DNA from: an uncultured Alphaproteobacteria bacterium
GTDB taxonomy: Bacteria; Pseudomonadota; Alphaproteobacteria; Caulobacterales; Caulobacteraceae
DNA length: 64,000 nt
Direction: 5' to 3'
Assembly (NCBI GenBank): GCA_903860975.1
Contig: CAIOSI010000019.1
Coordinates: 62,001-126,000 of the forward strand
Shown: positions 1 to 8,612 of the stretch, in pieces
How the letters are laid out: each line of letters opens with the position of its first letter
How positions within the stretch are numbered: the first letter of the stretch is position 1
Translations under genes and position numbers: made by a program
The notes under the pieces: generated by a model
What the model saw: the letters and a program-made list of their open reading frames with translations, nothing else
Database searches by the model: none
What the model was told of the DNA's origin: nothing

Positions 1-704
1 AAGTTGAAACTCAGACTGGGCCTGCTGGCCGTGCGGCTCAGGGGCCTTAGCGCGCGCGCCGCCCAGCACGCGGCTGGGCGGCGTGAAGACGAAAGGAGGT
101 TGGCAGCCTTGTGATCGGACTGCGAGCTGAGCGCTGCTGGCGTTTCGATGTGTTGAACGACGGCGGCGGGCTACGCCTGGATAGAACGGATCAGGAAACT
201 CGACATATGTCCGAACTTTCCAACACCAAGCCCCTATTGATCGGTCCATCAGCTTTAATTCGGCGTTCCAAAATGAGGTGAACGGCGAGGTTTGCCCTGA
301 CTTCGCTCACGCCAAGTCTGAGCATTGGGACAGCACCACCCCTGCTCGTCGGCGTCAGCAGAGGCCTGATCCGCCTGATTTTGAATGTCGCCCGCCTCTT
401 TCGCCGTGGCCTCGCCCAAGCCCGTCTATGAGGTGCCAGCCCTTATCTGTCGTCCATCGTCGTCACCGCAGCGCGTGCTGAGTCCAACGGCAAGGTCGCC
501 GAGCCTGCCTGTCGTCCCGACTGACGACCTTAGCGATGGGTCAGGCTTGGGCGGTCTGTTGATCCGTCAGCTCGCCAACGCCTCGAAATTATTGAGCTGG
601 ATCACCTATGGCGCGTTTATATCGAGAGGGGTTAGGCCTCACCTTGCCGTGCCATGCCGGCGCGCCCTAGGGTTTGTCCTCCGCCTTCACGCTTGGTACG
701 CTTC
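1..704. other. No supported gene; possible CDS tail and hairpin
   Basis: No convincing gene is seen before the DUF885 gene. Frame 1 is open from the window edge to a TGA at 112-114 and could be the end of a gene cut by the edge, but the arginine-rich translation is not recognisable. The small open frames at 278-708 have low-complexity, shadow-like translations and no good ribosome binding site. A perfect GC hairpin lies at 57-83 and is listed separately. Confidence 0.4.
57..83. repeat. Perfect 11-bp GC-rich inverted repeat
   Basis: CGCCGCCCAGC at 57-67 pairs perfectly with GCTGGGCGGCG at 73-83 around a 5-nt loop. No T-tract follows on either side, so it is not a typical intrinsic terminator. 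It may still be a 3' end structure or a REP-like element. Confidence 0.45.
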
Positions 705-2567
705 ATGACCCTAGACCGTCGCCAGCTACTTTCCGCCGCCACGGCAAGCGGGTTCATCGCCGCCATCCCGAAGGGCGCGGCCCTTGCGGCCGGATCAGCG
801 CCCGCAGACGCTGCGTTAAATCGTTACCTCGAGACCGTCGCCGAACATCTCCTCGTCGCCTCCCCCGAAGTCGCCACTGGCCTGGGCTTAGACACCGGCA
901 AGCGCGCTGGGCTGAAGTCGAAACTGGCCGACGCTTCTATGTCCCACATCCTTGAGGACCGCGCCTGGTGCAGGACGGGCCTCGCGAATCTGGCGACGTT
1001 CCCAGATGCGAGCCTTTCGCCCGGCGCAAGACTGAACAAGGCGATCGTTGAATATGCCTTCGAAATCGGTCGTGACGCCGAACCGTTCGAATACGGCGAA
1101 AACACCATGGGCTCGGCGATGAATGAGGCTGCCAGTCCGTATGTCGTCAGTCAGCAGAGCGGGGCTTATTCCGCCGGGCCGGAATTCCTCGATAGCCAGC
1201 ACCAGGTTCACACCAAAGACGACGCTGAAGCCTATCTCTCTCGGGTCCACGCAATGGCGCGAACGATAGCCCAGGAGACGGAGCGGGTGCGCAAGGATGC
1301 GGGCGGGGGCGTCATCGCGCCCGACTTCATATTGTCCAACACGATCGGCCAGCAGACGGGGCTCTTGGCGGTTCCGGCGGCCCAAGCCCGTTTAGCCGTG
1401 GCGCTTGGACGCAAGGTCAAGGAGGCCGGGCTTGCAGGCGACTATCAGGCCCGCGCCACGGCTCTCGTCGAGAGGGAAGTTTATCCCGCACTGGCAGTCC
1501 AGCTGGCTACGCTGAAGGGCCTGCAGGCCAAGTCCGGCCATGACGCCGGTGTCTGGCGTCTTCCCAATGGCGAGAGCTATTATCGCTGGTTGCTGCGCGA
1601 AGGCACCACCACGAACCTGACGGCCGAAGAGGTCCACCAGATGGGCTTGGAGCAGAATAAAGCCATCGAGGCGCGGATGGACGGGCTCCTGAAAGCCCAA
1701 GGCCTCAGCCTGGGCTCGGTCGGCGAGCGGATGACGGCCCTGGGCAAAGATCCCAAATATCTATTTCCAAACACAGAGGCCGGACGCGAGCAGCTGATCG
1801 CCTATCTCAACGGCCTGATCACCGGTGTCCGGCCAAAACTCTCCAAGGCCTTCAATCTTAAGCTCCAGGCGCCAGTGGTCGTAAAGCGGGTGCCGGTCGA
1901 CATCCAGGATGGTGCCGGCCAAGGTTATATGAATACAGGCTCCTTGGATGGCTCGCGGCCCTCGACCTATTACATCAACCTGAAGTCGACGCAGAACTGG
2001 CCCAAGTTCTCGCTCCCGAGCCTAACCTATCACGAGACGATCCCAGGCCACACTTGGCAGGGCGCCTACCTCACCGAGACCGGCAAGCTTCCGCTGATCC
2101 GAATTCTGCTCTCTGGCTTCAACGCCTATGTGGAGGGCTACGCGCTTTACGCCGAGCAACTGGGTGATGAGATCGGCATGTACGACGACGATTGGGCCGG
2201 CCGTCTGGGCTACCTGCAGGCTCAGAAATTCCGCGCTGTGCGTCTCGTGGTCGACACCGGCCTGCACGCCAAGCGCTGGAGCCGCGAGCAGGCCATCCAA
2301 TGGGCCATGGAAAACTCGGGCCGCACGCAGCAGTCTATGACCAGTGAAATTGACCGCTACTGCGGCACGCCCGCCCAGGCTTGCGGCTATAAGGTTGGCC
2401 ACACCGAGATCAATCGCCTACGCGACCGCGCCAAGGCTGGCCTGGGCGCCAAGTACGACTTGCGCACATTTGACGACCTGCTGGTCAAGACCGGAGCGGC
2501 ACCGCTGACAATCTTGGCAGACGTTGTCGACGGATACATCAAGGCCGGCGGCGTGGTGAAACTCTAG
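705..2567 (+). CDS. DUF885 family protein with Tat-type signal
   Basis: Protein of 620 aa starting at the ATG at 705; an in-frame ATG at 654 would add 17 residues ahead of the signal. The N-terminus holds a twin-arginine signal (LDRRQLLSAATASG) followed by an Ala-rich stretch, so export in folded form is likely. The body matches the DUF885 family, whose hallmark HExxPGH is present as HETIPGH at about residues 443-449; this resembles a zinc-peptidase active site. DUF885 proteins are believed to be metallopeptidase-like, but the substrate cannot be read here. The gene stands alone, convergent with the downstream sugar kinase. Confidence 0.88.
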   Translation: MTLDRRQLLSAATASGFIAAIPKGAALAAGSAPADAALNRYLETVAEHLLVASPEVATGLGLDTGKRAGLKSKLADASMSHILEDRAWCRTGLANLATFPDASLSPGARLNKAIVEYAFEIGRDAEPFEYGENTMGSAMNEAASPYVVSQQSGAYSAGPEFLDSQHQVHTKDDAEAYLSRVHAMARTIAQETERVRKDAGGGVIAPDFILSNTIGQQTGLLAVPAAQARLAVALGRKVKEAGLAGDYQARATALVEREVYPALAVQLATLKGLQAKSGHDAGVWRLPNGESYYRWLLREGTTTNLTAEEVHQMGLEQNKAIEARMDGLLKAQGLSLGSVGERMTALGKDPKYLFPNTEAGREQLIAYLNGLITGVRPKLSKAFNLKLQAPVVVKRVPVDIQDGAGQGYMNTGSLDGSRPSTYYINLKSTQNWPKFSLPSLTYHETIPGHTWQGAYLTETGKLPLIRILLSGFNAYVEGYALYAEQLGDEIGMYDDDWAGRLGYLQAQKFRAVRLVVDTGLHAKRWSREQAIQWAMENSGRTQQSMTSEIDRYCGTPAQACGYKVGHTEINRLRDRAKAGLGAKYDLRTFDDLLVKTGAAPLTILADVVDGYIKAGGVVKL

Positions 2568-2631
2568 CCGTGGCATGCGATTTTATTCGTCCGGCCGACT
2601 GGCCGCGTCGCCTGTAAGGGCTGGCATTCTG

Positions 2632-3540
2632 TTACGCCTTGGGCATCGCGTCGCGCGGAATGATCGCCCCGGGATGCTGCACAACCACTGAGGCCAGCGC
2701 TCGCCCGGCCGCGACCGCCTCAGCCGCTGAACGACCGCCCAACCGCGCCGCCAGGTAACCGGCGTTGAAACTATCGCCGGCGCCCGTCGTATCGACGACC
2801 TGGATCGCGGGATCTGGGGCGAAGCTTTCCACATCTTGGCCGACCCAGACATCGATACGACGATCCTCCCGGCGGAGCACTACCTCAAGGCCCTTAGCCG
2901 CCCACGTCCGCGCCATGGCCTCAGCATCGCCGCCACAAAATGCGGCCACATCCTCGGTGCTGAGCGACAGGTAGCGACAGTGGGGCAGCGCCGTTTCGAT
3001 CGCCGCGCGCCCGACATCTGGCCCAGACCATAACTTCACCCGGTAGTTGGTATCAAAAGCTACCGCTGCGCCGGCCTGAGTTGCGCTCGCCAGCAAACCC
3101 AATAGCACCTTGCGCCCGGCCTCGCCGATCACAGCCAAGCTGATCGCCGAAACGATAATCAGATCCGCGGTATTGAGGGCTGCGCCAAGCCGCCCATGAT
3201 CGACCAAACTGAAATAGTCTCGGGCCGGCGCCTCGCTGCGCCAGAAGAAGAAACTGCGCTCGCCGTTTTCGTCCCGTTGAATGCCGTAGAGGCCAGGCAG
3301 CCGCCCCTCGGCTTCCACCATCAGATCACGCCCAATCCCTTCTTGCGCCAGTGCCGACATGACACCGACGCTAAACGGATCTCCACGGCCAACCGCCGAG
3401 GCGTAGGCAACCTCCAGGCCCAGTCGGCGCAGATAGACAGCTGTGTTGAAGGTGTCACCAGCATAGCCGATATCGGCCATCCCGGGCTGGCTCAAGCTCA
3501 GCTCGCCCATGCATTCGCCAAGTGCAATCACCCTCGCCAT
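2632..3540 (-). CDS. PfkB-family sugar kinase, probably 2-keto-3-deoxygluconate kinase
   Basis: Ribokinase/PfkB-fold kinase of 302 aa. Both family signatures are visible: an N-terminal glycine-rich substrate region (GDTFNTAVYLRRLG) and the C-terminal catalytic signature DTTGAGDSFNAG near residue 250, whose Asp is the base. The N-terminal sequence resembles KdgK enzymes, which phosphorylate KDG in the Entner-Doudoroff or uronate route. That substrate is inferred, and no other uronate gene is adjacent. The start at 3540 is preferred over 3594 because the family begins right at MARVIALGE and a GGGGTGAAG ribosome-binding stretch precedes it. Confidence 0.85.
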   Translation of the reverse strand: MARVIALGECMGELSLSQPGMADIGYAGDTFNTAVYLRRLGLEVAYASAVGRGDPFSVGVMSALAQEGIGRDLMVEAEGRLPGLYGIQRDENGERSFFFWRSEAPARDYFSLVDHGRLGAALNTADLIIVSAISLAVIGEAGRKVLLGLLASATQAGAAVAFDTNYRVKLWSGPDVGRAAIETALPHCRYLSLSTEDVAAFCGGDAEAMARTWAAKGLEVVLRREDRRIDVWVGQDVESFAPDPAIQVVDTTGAGDSFNAGYLAARLGGRSAAEAVAAGRALASVVVQHPGAIIPRDAMPKA

Positions 3541-3728
3541 CTTCACCCCTTTATTGATGCGCTTGCGACATAGCCGATCTGGCGTTCGCAACACGACGCA
3601 AGGTGGACACGAAAGCGCGAAACGGCGTAACCGTTCTGCTGTATAATCTTCCGCACACCGATCATTTTAGACTCACACGCGCCCACCAAAACACCGACCG
3701 CAGACTGAATAGTGACGCACAGAAGACC

Positions 3729-3959
3729 ATGGATATCACCACCGACCAGCTCTCCGTTCACCCCAAACTGTCCGAGCCCTTGAAAGCATCGTACCAGGTC
3801 GTGAAACACGGATGGGTGGCCATGTCGCTGGGAACCGTCAAAGACGGCGGGCCAATCATGCCCATGCTGGGTTCGAAAATCATCCATCTGCCCCTGCAAC
3901 GGCGCTCCGGCATCGACAGCGCCGGCGCGCTGACGCTCGTCACTCGGCTTTGGGCCTGA
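3729..3959 (+). CDS. Small hypothetical protein upstream of Nudix gene
   Basis: Open frame of 76 aa beginning MDITTDQLSVHP. I do not recognise a family. The composition looks protein-like (alternating hydrophobic segments such as VKHGWVAMSLG), and it stops only 2 nt before the Nudix ATG at 3962, as expected for a translationally coupled pair. The frame extends upstream to an ATG at 3603, but that part looks non-coding. The ribosome binding site is weak. Confidence 0.4.
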   Translation: MDITTDQLSVHPKLSEPLKASYQVVKHGWVAMSLGTVKDGGPIMPMLGSKIIHLPLQRRSGIDSAGALTLVTRLWA

Positions 3960-3961
3960 AC

Positions 3962-4423
3962 ATGCCCAAATCACGCCTCAGCGAGCCCTCCAACCGTGAG
4001 CCCGATCGCGAGCCGCGAGCCCAATTTGCGGCATTGCCCTGGCGGCGCAACCCTGCCGGCGAGATGGAGGTCCTGCTCATCACCAGCCGCGAGACCCAGC
4101 GATGGGTTATTCCCAAGGGCTGGCCAATCAAAGGCATGAACGCCTGGAAATCGGCGGCCCAGGAGGCCTTTGAAGAGGCCGGGGTCCAGGGCAAGATCGC
4201 AAAGCGGCCGTGGGGCGCCTATGGCTACGACAAGCGGCTTAAGAGTGGACGACTGCAGCATGTCCGCGTCGCGGTCTTTTCTTTGGCGGTCGACAACGAG
4301 GCCGAGGCGTTTCCGGAACTCGGTCAACGCGAGAAGATCTGGCTGACGCCCGCCGAGGCTGCCCGCCGGGTGGAGGAGGCCGAATTGATGGTCCTGCTGG
4401 CCACGTTCCAGCCAGAATCTTGA
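3962..4423 (+). CDS. Nudix hydrolase (DIPP-like)
   Basis: Nudix protein of 153 aa. IPKGWP followed by the Nudix box QEAFEEAGV at about residues 65-73 resembles the diadenosine/diphosphoinositol polyphosphate phosphohydrolase group, which trims nucleoside or inositol polyphosphates. The box departs from the consensus G-x5-E-x7-R-E: the first Glu is Met and the Arg is Gln. The metal-binding EE pair is kept. The start at 3962 is chosen because the upstream in-frame extension to 3812 is Arg/His-rich and overlaps the preceding frame. Confidence 0.85.
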   Translation: MPKSRLSEPSNREPDREPRAQFAALPWRRNPAGEMEVLLITSRETQRWVIPKGWPIKGMNAWKSAAQEAFEEAGVQGKIAKRPWGAYGYDKRLKSGRLQHVRVAVFSLAVDNEAEAFPELGQREKIWLTPAEAARRVEEAELMVLLATFQPES

Positions 4424-4431
4424 GTTTTCTT

Positions 4432-4449
4432 GGTTAATCTAGGTTAACC
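4432..4449. promoter_or_regulatory. Tandem GGTTAA boxes, CtrA-like
   Basis: GGTTAA occurs at 4432-4437 and 4442-4447, a 10-bp period, and the second copy is part of the palindrome GGTTAACC (4442-4449). The two TTAA cores are 6 nt apart; the Caulobacter CtrA box is TTAA-N7-TTAA, so this is one base short. It lies between the Nudix gene and the response regulator and could be a promoter element for the latter. Confidence 0.35.
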
Positions 4450-4515
4450 GCGCTTGTCAGTCTTACCGAAACCTTCGGGCTCTAGATTTAGGCTGAAGTC
4501 TGGAGCTCGCCGAAA

Positions 4516-4947
4516 CTGTCTGAGATCTACCCCTCGTTTGGCCGTCCGCTCGTCGTCCTGCATGTGGACGATGACCCGATGAACCTGCGCGTGGTTGAAG
4601 AAATTCTGACGGCCTTCAAACACAACGCCGTCAAGGCCTCCTCAGGCGCAGAAGCCTTGCAGCTCATGGCGCAGCAGTCCTTCGATGTCGTCCTGATGGA
4701 TATTCACATGCCTGGCATGACCGGCATCGAAACCGTCGAGAAGCTTCGCGACCTGACCTCGCCGATCTGCGATATCCCGGTGATCGCGCTCACCGCCGAT
4801 GTCCTCAGTCGCCGTCCCAGCGAGTATCTGGCGCTCGGATTCAGCGATTTCGTCTCAAAACCAATCCGGGTTTCGGGTCTACTTGATGCGATAAAACGCG
4901 CAGCCGAACCGTTCCCTGGCGCCGAGAAGGTCTTCCACGCCGCGTAA
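4516..4947 (+). CDS. Single-domain response regulator (receiver only)
   Basis: CheY-like receiver. The acidic DDD pocket, phospho-acceptor Asp in VVLMDIHMPGM, the Thr/Ala switch (IALTAD) and the Lys in VSKPIR are all visible, and there is no output domain. The first ATG or GTG in frame is GTG 4564, which would delete the first beta strand (PLVVLH). The frame is open upstream to 4492 with no ATG, GTG or TTG. A CTG at 4516 preceded by GGAG at 4502-4505 restores the full fold and is given as the probable start. A histidine kinase partner is not adjacent. Confidence 0.7.
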   Translation: MSEIYPSFGRPLVVLHVDDDPMNLRVVEEILTAFKHNAVKASSGAEALQLMAQQSFDVVLMDIHMPGMTGIETVEKLRDLTSPICDIPVIALTADVLSRRPSEYLALGFSDFVSKPIRVSGLLDAIKRAAEPFPGAEKVFHAA

Positions 4948-5023
4948 ACCTCGCCGAGCCGCTCGTCGCGCGCTACCTTTCGCCATCGGCCGCTGAAGAG
5001 CCGCAGAGACCGGAGGGTTTGAT

Positions 5024-5794
5024 ATGCCTATGCTCGATCGAGACGGGGTGAAGATACACTACGACGTCGTCGGCGAAGGCCCGGCCTTGATCTTGACCCA
5101 TGGCTATTCGTCAACCGGTGAGATGTGGGCCGGTCAGATCGCGCCGCTAAAAAAGCACTTCAAGGTTATTACCTGGGACATGCGCGGCCATGGGCGGTCC
5201 GACTATCCGCAGGACCCAGCGGCCTATTCCGAAGCTGCGACCGTGGCCGATATGGCCGCCTTGCTGGATGCGCTCGGCACCAAAGACGCCATCATCGGCG
5301 GCCTTTCGCTAGGCGGCTACATGAGCCTTGCCTTCCACGCGACCCATCCAGACCGCACGCGCGCCTTGCTGATTATCGACACCGGCCCGGGTTACAAGAA
5401 CGACCAGGCTCGCGAAGGGTGGAACGACAACGCAATTCGCCGCGCGGAACGCTATGAGGCCGAGGGCCTTCCTGATCTGGCCACGGCCAGCGCAGAGGTG
5501 CGCCTTGCGCGCCACCGAGACGCCACGGGGCTCGCGCGCGCGGCACGCGGCATGCTCACTCAGAAGACCGCCCGGGTGATTGAGAGCCTGCCTGACATCA
5601 ACGTCCCTGCCGTCGTCATCGTGGGCGCTGACGATACGCCCTTCCTGGCCGCCTCGGACTACATGGCCGCAAAAATTCCCGGCGCAAAAAAAACTGTCAT
5701 TCCGGGCGCTGGTCACAGCGCCAATATCGACCAACCTTCAGCGTTCAATGCCGCCCTCGTGACCTTTCTAAAGGGCGCTGAGCTGATGGTCTGA
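5024..5794 (+). CDS. Alpha/beta hydrolase
   Basis: Protein of 256 aa with no signal peptide, so cytoplasmic. The nucleophile elbow GLSLGG places the catalytic Ser at residue 95; the acid is probably Asp203 or Asp204 (VGADDTP) and the base His231 (GAGHS). The oxyanion-side HGYSS motif lies at residues 26-30. A strong GGAGG precedes the ATG. It resembles esterase/lactonase-type hydrolases, but the substrate cannot be assigned. Confidence 0.88.
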   Translation: MPMLDRDGVKIHYDVVGEGPALILTHGYSSTGEMWAGQIAPLKKHFKVITWDMRGHGRSDYPQDPAAYSEAATVADMAALLDALGTKDAIIGGLSLGGYMSLAFHATHPDRTRALLIIDTGPGYKNDQAREGWNDNAIRRAERYEAEGLPDLATASAEVRLARHRDATGLARAARGMLTQKTARVIESLPDINVPAVVIVGADDTPFLAASDYMAAKIPGAKKTVIPGAGHSANIDQPSAFNAALVTFLKGAELMV

Positions 5795-5844
5795 TCTGTG
5801 CGCGGCCAAGGTCGCCTCAGACGCTCGACACACCGGCGGCGCCG

Positions 5845-7479
5845 TTAAGCCAAGCCTTCGCCAGCCCTTTGGGCCCGCGGTCGCCGAATACGCTTAGCAT
5901 TGTCCGGCTGAGCCGAGTGTCCAAGCCGCTCCAGGAGGTGGTCACCGACCCGCATGGCGTTGGCCACCGTCGTAAGAGTGGGGTTCACGGCGGCGATCGA
6001 GGGGAAGAAGCTCGTGTCCGTGACATAGAGATTGTCCAACTGATGAGCCTTGCACCAGGGGTCCAGAACCGACGTTTTTGGGTCGGATCCGAACCTCACC
6101 GTCCCGGCCTGATGGGCCGTGCCGTAGAGGGGTAGCAGGCTGCCGATCTCGAAGTGGTGCTGAGAGATCGGATGGGCGTGATCGGTGAAGCCGTCCAATG
6201 ACGCGCGCAGCTTTTTGACCAGCCGCTCGTGCCCCTCGAGATTGTTATAGGTGTAGTCGATGCAAATTCGCCCATCCTGGGTGAGGTGCACCCTGTTGTC
6301 CGGCAAGGGGAGATCCTCGCTGATCACCAGCATCGACAGCATTCGCTCGGCGATCCCTTCGGCAAAAACATCAGGAACAAGGCCTGGCGGCAGCCAGTCG
6401 GAAACCTGACCCTCCAGCGTCTGGCCGGACATATATTCCAGAAGCTGAATATGCCCCATCGGCAGGTTGTAACTGCCGTCCGGATCACCCCAGTAGAAAT
6501 CATTGACCGCCATGGTCTTTGGGAATGTCACGTCCACGTGCGCTGCGGTCAGTGAGACCACCGCGCTCAAGGTGTGGAACATGTAATTCCGCCCGACCTG
6601 ATCAGAGCCATTGGCCAGGCCGTTCGGATGGGCCGCGTTCGCCGAAGCAAGGAGCACCGCTGCCGTATTGGCGGCACCCGCCGCCAATACCACGATGTCG
6701 CCGGACCAGCGTTCCTCGCCCTGTTCGGTCTGACAGACCACCTCCGTCACCGTCCTTCCACTGGGATCGGTCTCCAACCGCGTCACCTTGCGACCCGTCA
6801 GCAGCGTGATGTTCGGCAAGTCCATGATCGGCTCGATGGCGATCGAGCGTGCATCAGACTTGGCCTTCAATAGGCAGGGGTAGCCGCCGCAGGTCTTGCA
6901 CTTGATGCAGGCTGATGTGACCGGATGGGCCTGGTCTAGATTGATCCCAAGTGGCAAGGCGAACGGCCGCCAACCCAACGCCTGCCAATGACTGCGCAAC
7001 TGAGCGATTCCCGGATCGTCGTGCACGGCTGCAAAGGCATAAGGTGGTTCATTTCCCTCTTCGGTCGGGTCGTCGCCACGCGAACCGTGGACCCTCCAGA
7101 GCGTCTCAGCCTCAGCGTAGTAAGGTGCCATGTCGGTCAGGCTGATCGGCCAGGCCGGGGACACACCGCCCGCGTGCTCCACGACCTCAAAATCACGCGA
7201 ACGCAACCGCATCAGAGCCGCGCCATAGAAGGTGGTGTTTCCGCCCACCCAATAGTGAGTGTTCGGGCGGAAAGGCTTGCCCTTCTTGTCGTACCACTGC
7301 TCCTGAGTCCGATAGCGGTGCTGCAAGAAGACCGCCTTTGAGCTCCAGTTTTCCGCCTCGCGCGGTAACTGTTCGCCCCGCTCAAGGATCAGAATGGACT
7401 TGCCCGAGGCCGCCAACCGCTGGGCCAACGTACCCCCGCCCGCGCCAGACCCGATGATCACCACGTCGAAGTGCGCCAT
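5845..7479 (-). CDS. GMC-family FAD oxidoreductase
   Basis: Flavoprotein of 544 aa in the glucose-methanol-choline family. A Rossmann FAD motif IGSGAGGG is at residues 9-16, and the C-terminal HQAGTVRFG and AAVNPTLT segments are typical. A compact cysteine cluster (CIKCKTCGGYPC, Cys191/194/197/202) sits in the middle and may bind a metal or Fe-S centre. It is the second gene of an operon with an SDR: the SDR stop lies 4 nt upstream, and the ribosome binding site GGAGG is inside the SDR end. The pair probably oxidises an alcohol or sterol-like substrate in successive steps. Confidence 0.9.
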   Translation of the reverse strand: MAHFDVVIIGSGAGGGTLAQRLAASGKSILILERGEQLPREAENWSSKAVFLQHRYRTQEQWYDKKGKPFRPNTHYWVGGNTTFYGAALMRLRSRDFEVVEHAGGVSPAWPISLTDMAPYYAEAETLWRVHGSRGDDPTEEGNEPPYAFAAVHDDPGIAQLRSHWQALGWRPFALPLGINLDQAHPVTSACIKCKTCGGYPCLLKAKSDARSIAIEPIMDLPNITLLTGRKVTRLETDPSGRTVTEVVCQTEQGEERWSGDIVVLAAGAANTAAVLLASANAAHPNGLANGSDQVGRNYMFHTLSAVVSLTAAHVDVTFPKTMAVNDFYWGDPDGSYNLPMGHIQLLEYMSGQTLEGQVSDWLPPGLVPDVFAEGIAERMLSMLVISEDLPLPDNRVHLTQDGRICIDYTYNNLEGHERLVKKLRASLDGFTDHAHPISQHHFEIGSLLPLYGTAHQAGTVRFGSDPKTSVLDPWCKAHQLDNLYVTDTSFFPSIAAVNPTLTTVANAMRVGDHLLERLGHSAQPDNAKRIRRPRAQRAGEGLA

Positions 7480-7483
7480 CCGA

Positions 7484-8305
7484 CTATTCCTCCAGGTGAT
7501 ATTTGGCCGAAGCGCGGCCTAGGATCGCGATCAGTAGCGGTTCGGGCATAGAGCGCAAAACGGCCACCGCGATCTTGTTGTGCAACCCCGGCACAACGAC
7601 AACCTGACCGCGGTCGTTGGCCTTGAGCGTGATCGCCGCCACCTGGTCGGCCGTCTGGAAGAACCGCCGCGGGGCCTCGTCCATGACCGCCTTCGTGCCG
7701 TTGGCCTGCGCAAATTCAGTGAGTGTAAAGCCAGGGCACACACAGGTCACCTTGACGCCCGTCCCTTTCAGCTCCGCAGCCAACGACTGGCTCCACTTTA
7801 CACTCAGGCTCTTGGCACCCGGATAGAGGCTGTGTCCCGCCACGCCGGGCGAATAGGCTGCGAGCGAGCCCACATTGATGATCGAGCCTCGCCCGCGCCC
7901 GACCATGCCGGGAACGACCCCGTAGGCCAGCCCACAGGCATTCACCACCAGCGTCATCAGGAAATCGCGCTGACGCACCCAGGGAACATCGATGAAACTT
8001 TGAGCAATCGAAAAGCCGGCGTTATTGACCAGCGCATCAACAACACGCCCCCGTTCAGCCACCTGGGCCAGCACGCCTTCATGGGCTTCAAACTCCGCCA
8101 GATCGGCGGGAACGGCGAAGGCGTCAACGCCGTGGGCCGAAGAGAGCTCTGAGGCGAGCGCCTCCAGCCGTTCCACGCGCCGGGCCGACAGGGCCAGATC
8201 GTAGCCGCGCGCCGCGTAGGCCCGGGCGAAAGCCGCGCCGATCCCGGCCGAGGCGCCGGTGATCAAAGCCAGAGGTCTGCGGCAGGAAATTGACGAATCT
8301 GACAT
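7484..8305 (-). CDS. Short-chain dehydrogenase/reductase
   Basis: Classical SDR of 273 aa. The NAD(P)-binding TGASAGIG lies at residues 16-23, NNAG at about 94-97, and the catalytic Ser147, Tyr161 and Lys165 (YPGAK) are in place. The start at 8305 (MSDSSIS) is preferred; the longer frame to 8452 adds a non-family leader. First gene of the operon with the GMC oxidoreductase. Substrate unknown; short-chain alcohol or fatty aldehyde chemistry is plausible from the context. Confidence 0.88.
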   Translation of the reverse strand: MSDSSISCRRPLALITGASAGIGAAFARAYAARGYDLALSARRVERLEALASELSSAHGVDAFAVPADLAEFEAHEGVLAQVAERGRVVDALVNNAGFSIAQSFIDVPWVRQRDFLMTLVVNACGLAYGVVPGMVGRGRGSIINVGSLAAYSPGVAGHSLYPGAKSLSVKWSQSLAAELKGTGVKVTCVCPGFTLTEFAQANGTKAVMDEAPRRFFQTADQVAAITLKANDRGQVVVVPGLHNKIAVAVLRSMPEPLLIAILGRASAKYHLEE

Positions 8306-8612
8306 GCGTGCAGTTGCCGCGCTCGCGCGGCGCGCGTCAATTTGGGGAACATTGGTCGGCACCATGTACATAGGCTCCAAGCGACGGGATCGTATCAACG
8401 AAGGTGCAGATGGCGGTGAATTTTGGCTCGCGCCAATCCTCGCTCTGGACATGTAAGACCACGCCCGACCGCCATGTGGCAGCTAGCTCGATGTCTTGAG
8501 ATTAACGAAGCCGCAACCCTGAAGGGGTCCTTTGACTATGCGGTCGGCTTTGTCATCGCACTGGGCTCAGAACGCGCCTGATTTTAACCTCGCGTCCCGA
8601 ACCAGGAGTCCG

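Noticed and set aside
278..708. Plus-strand open frames at the window start
   Set aside because: Translations are Pro/Arg/Ser-rich without domain features, and neither has a convincing ribosome binding site.
3543..3974. Minus-strand 143-codon frame opposite the small hypothetical gene
   Set aside because: It reads as a shadow; the plus strand has the more protein-like frame, coupled to the Nudix gene.
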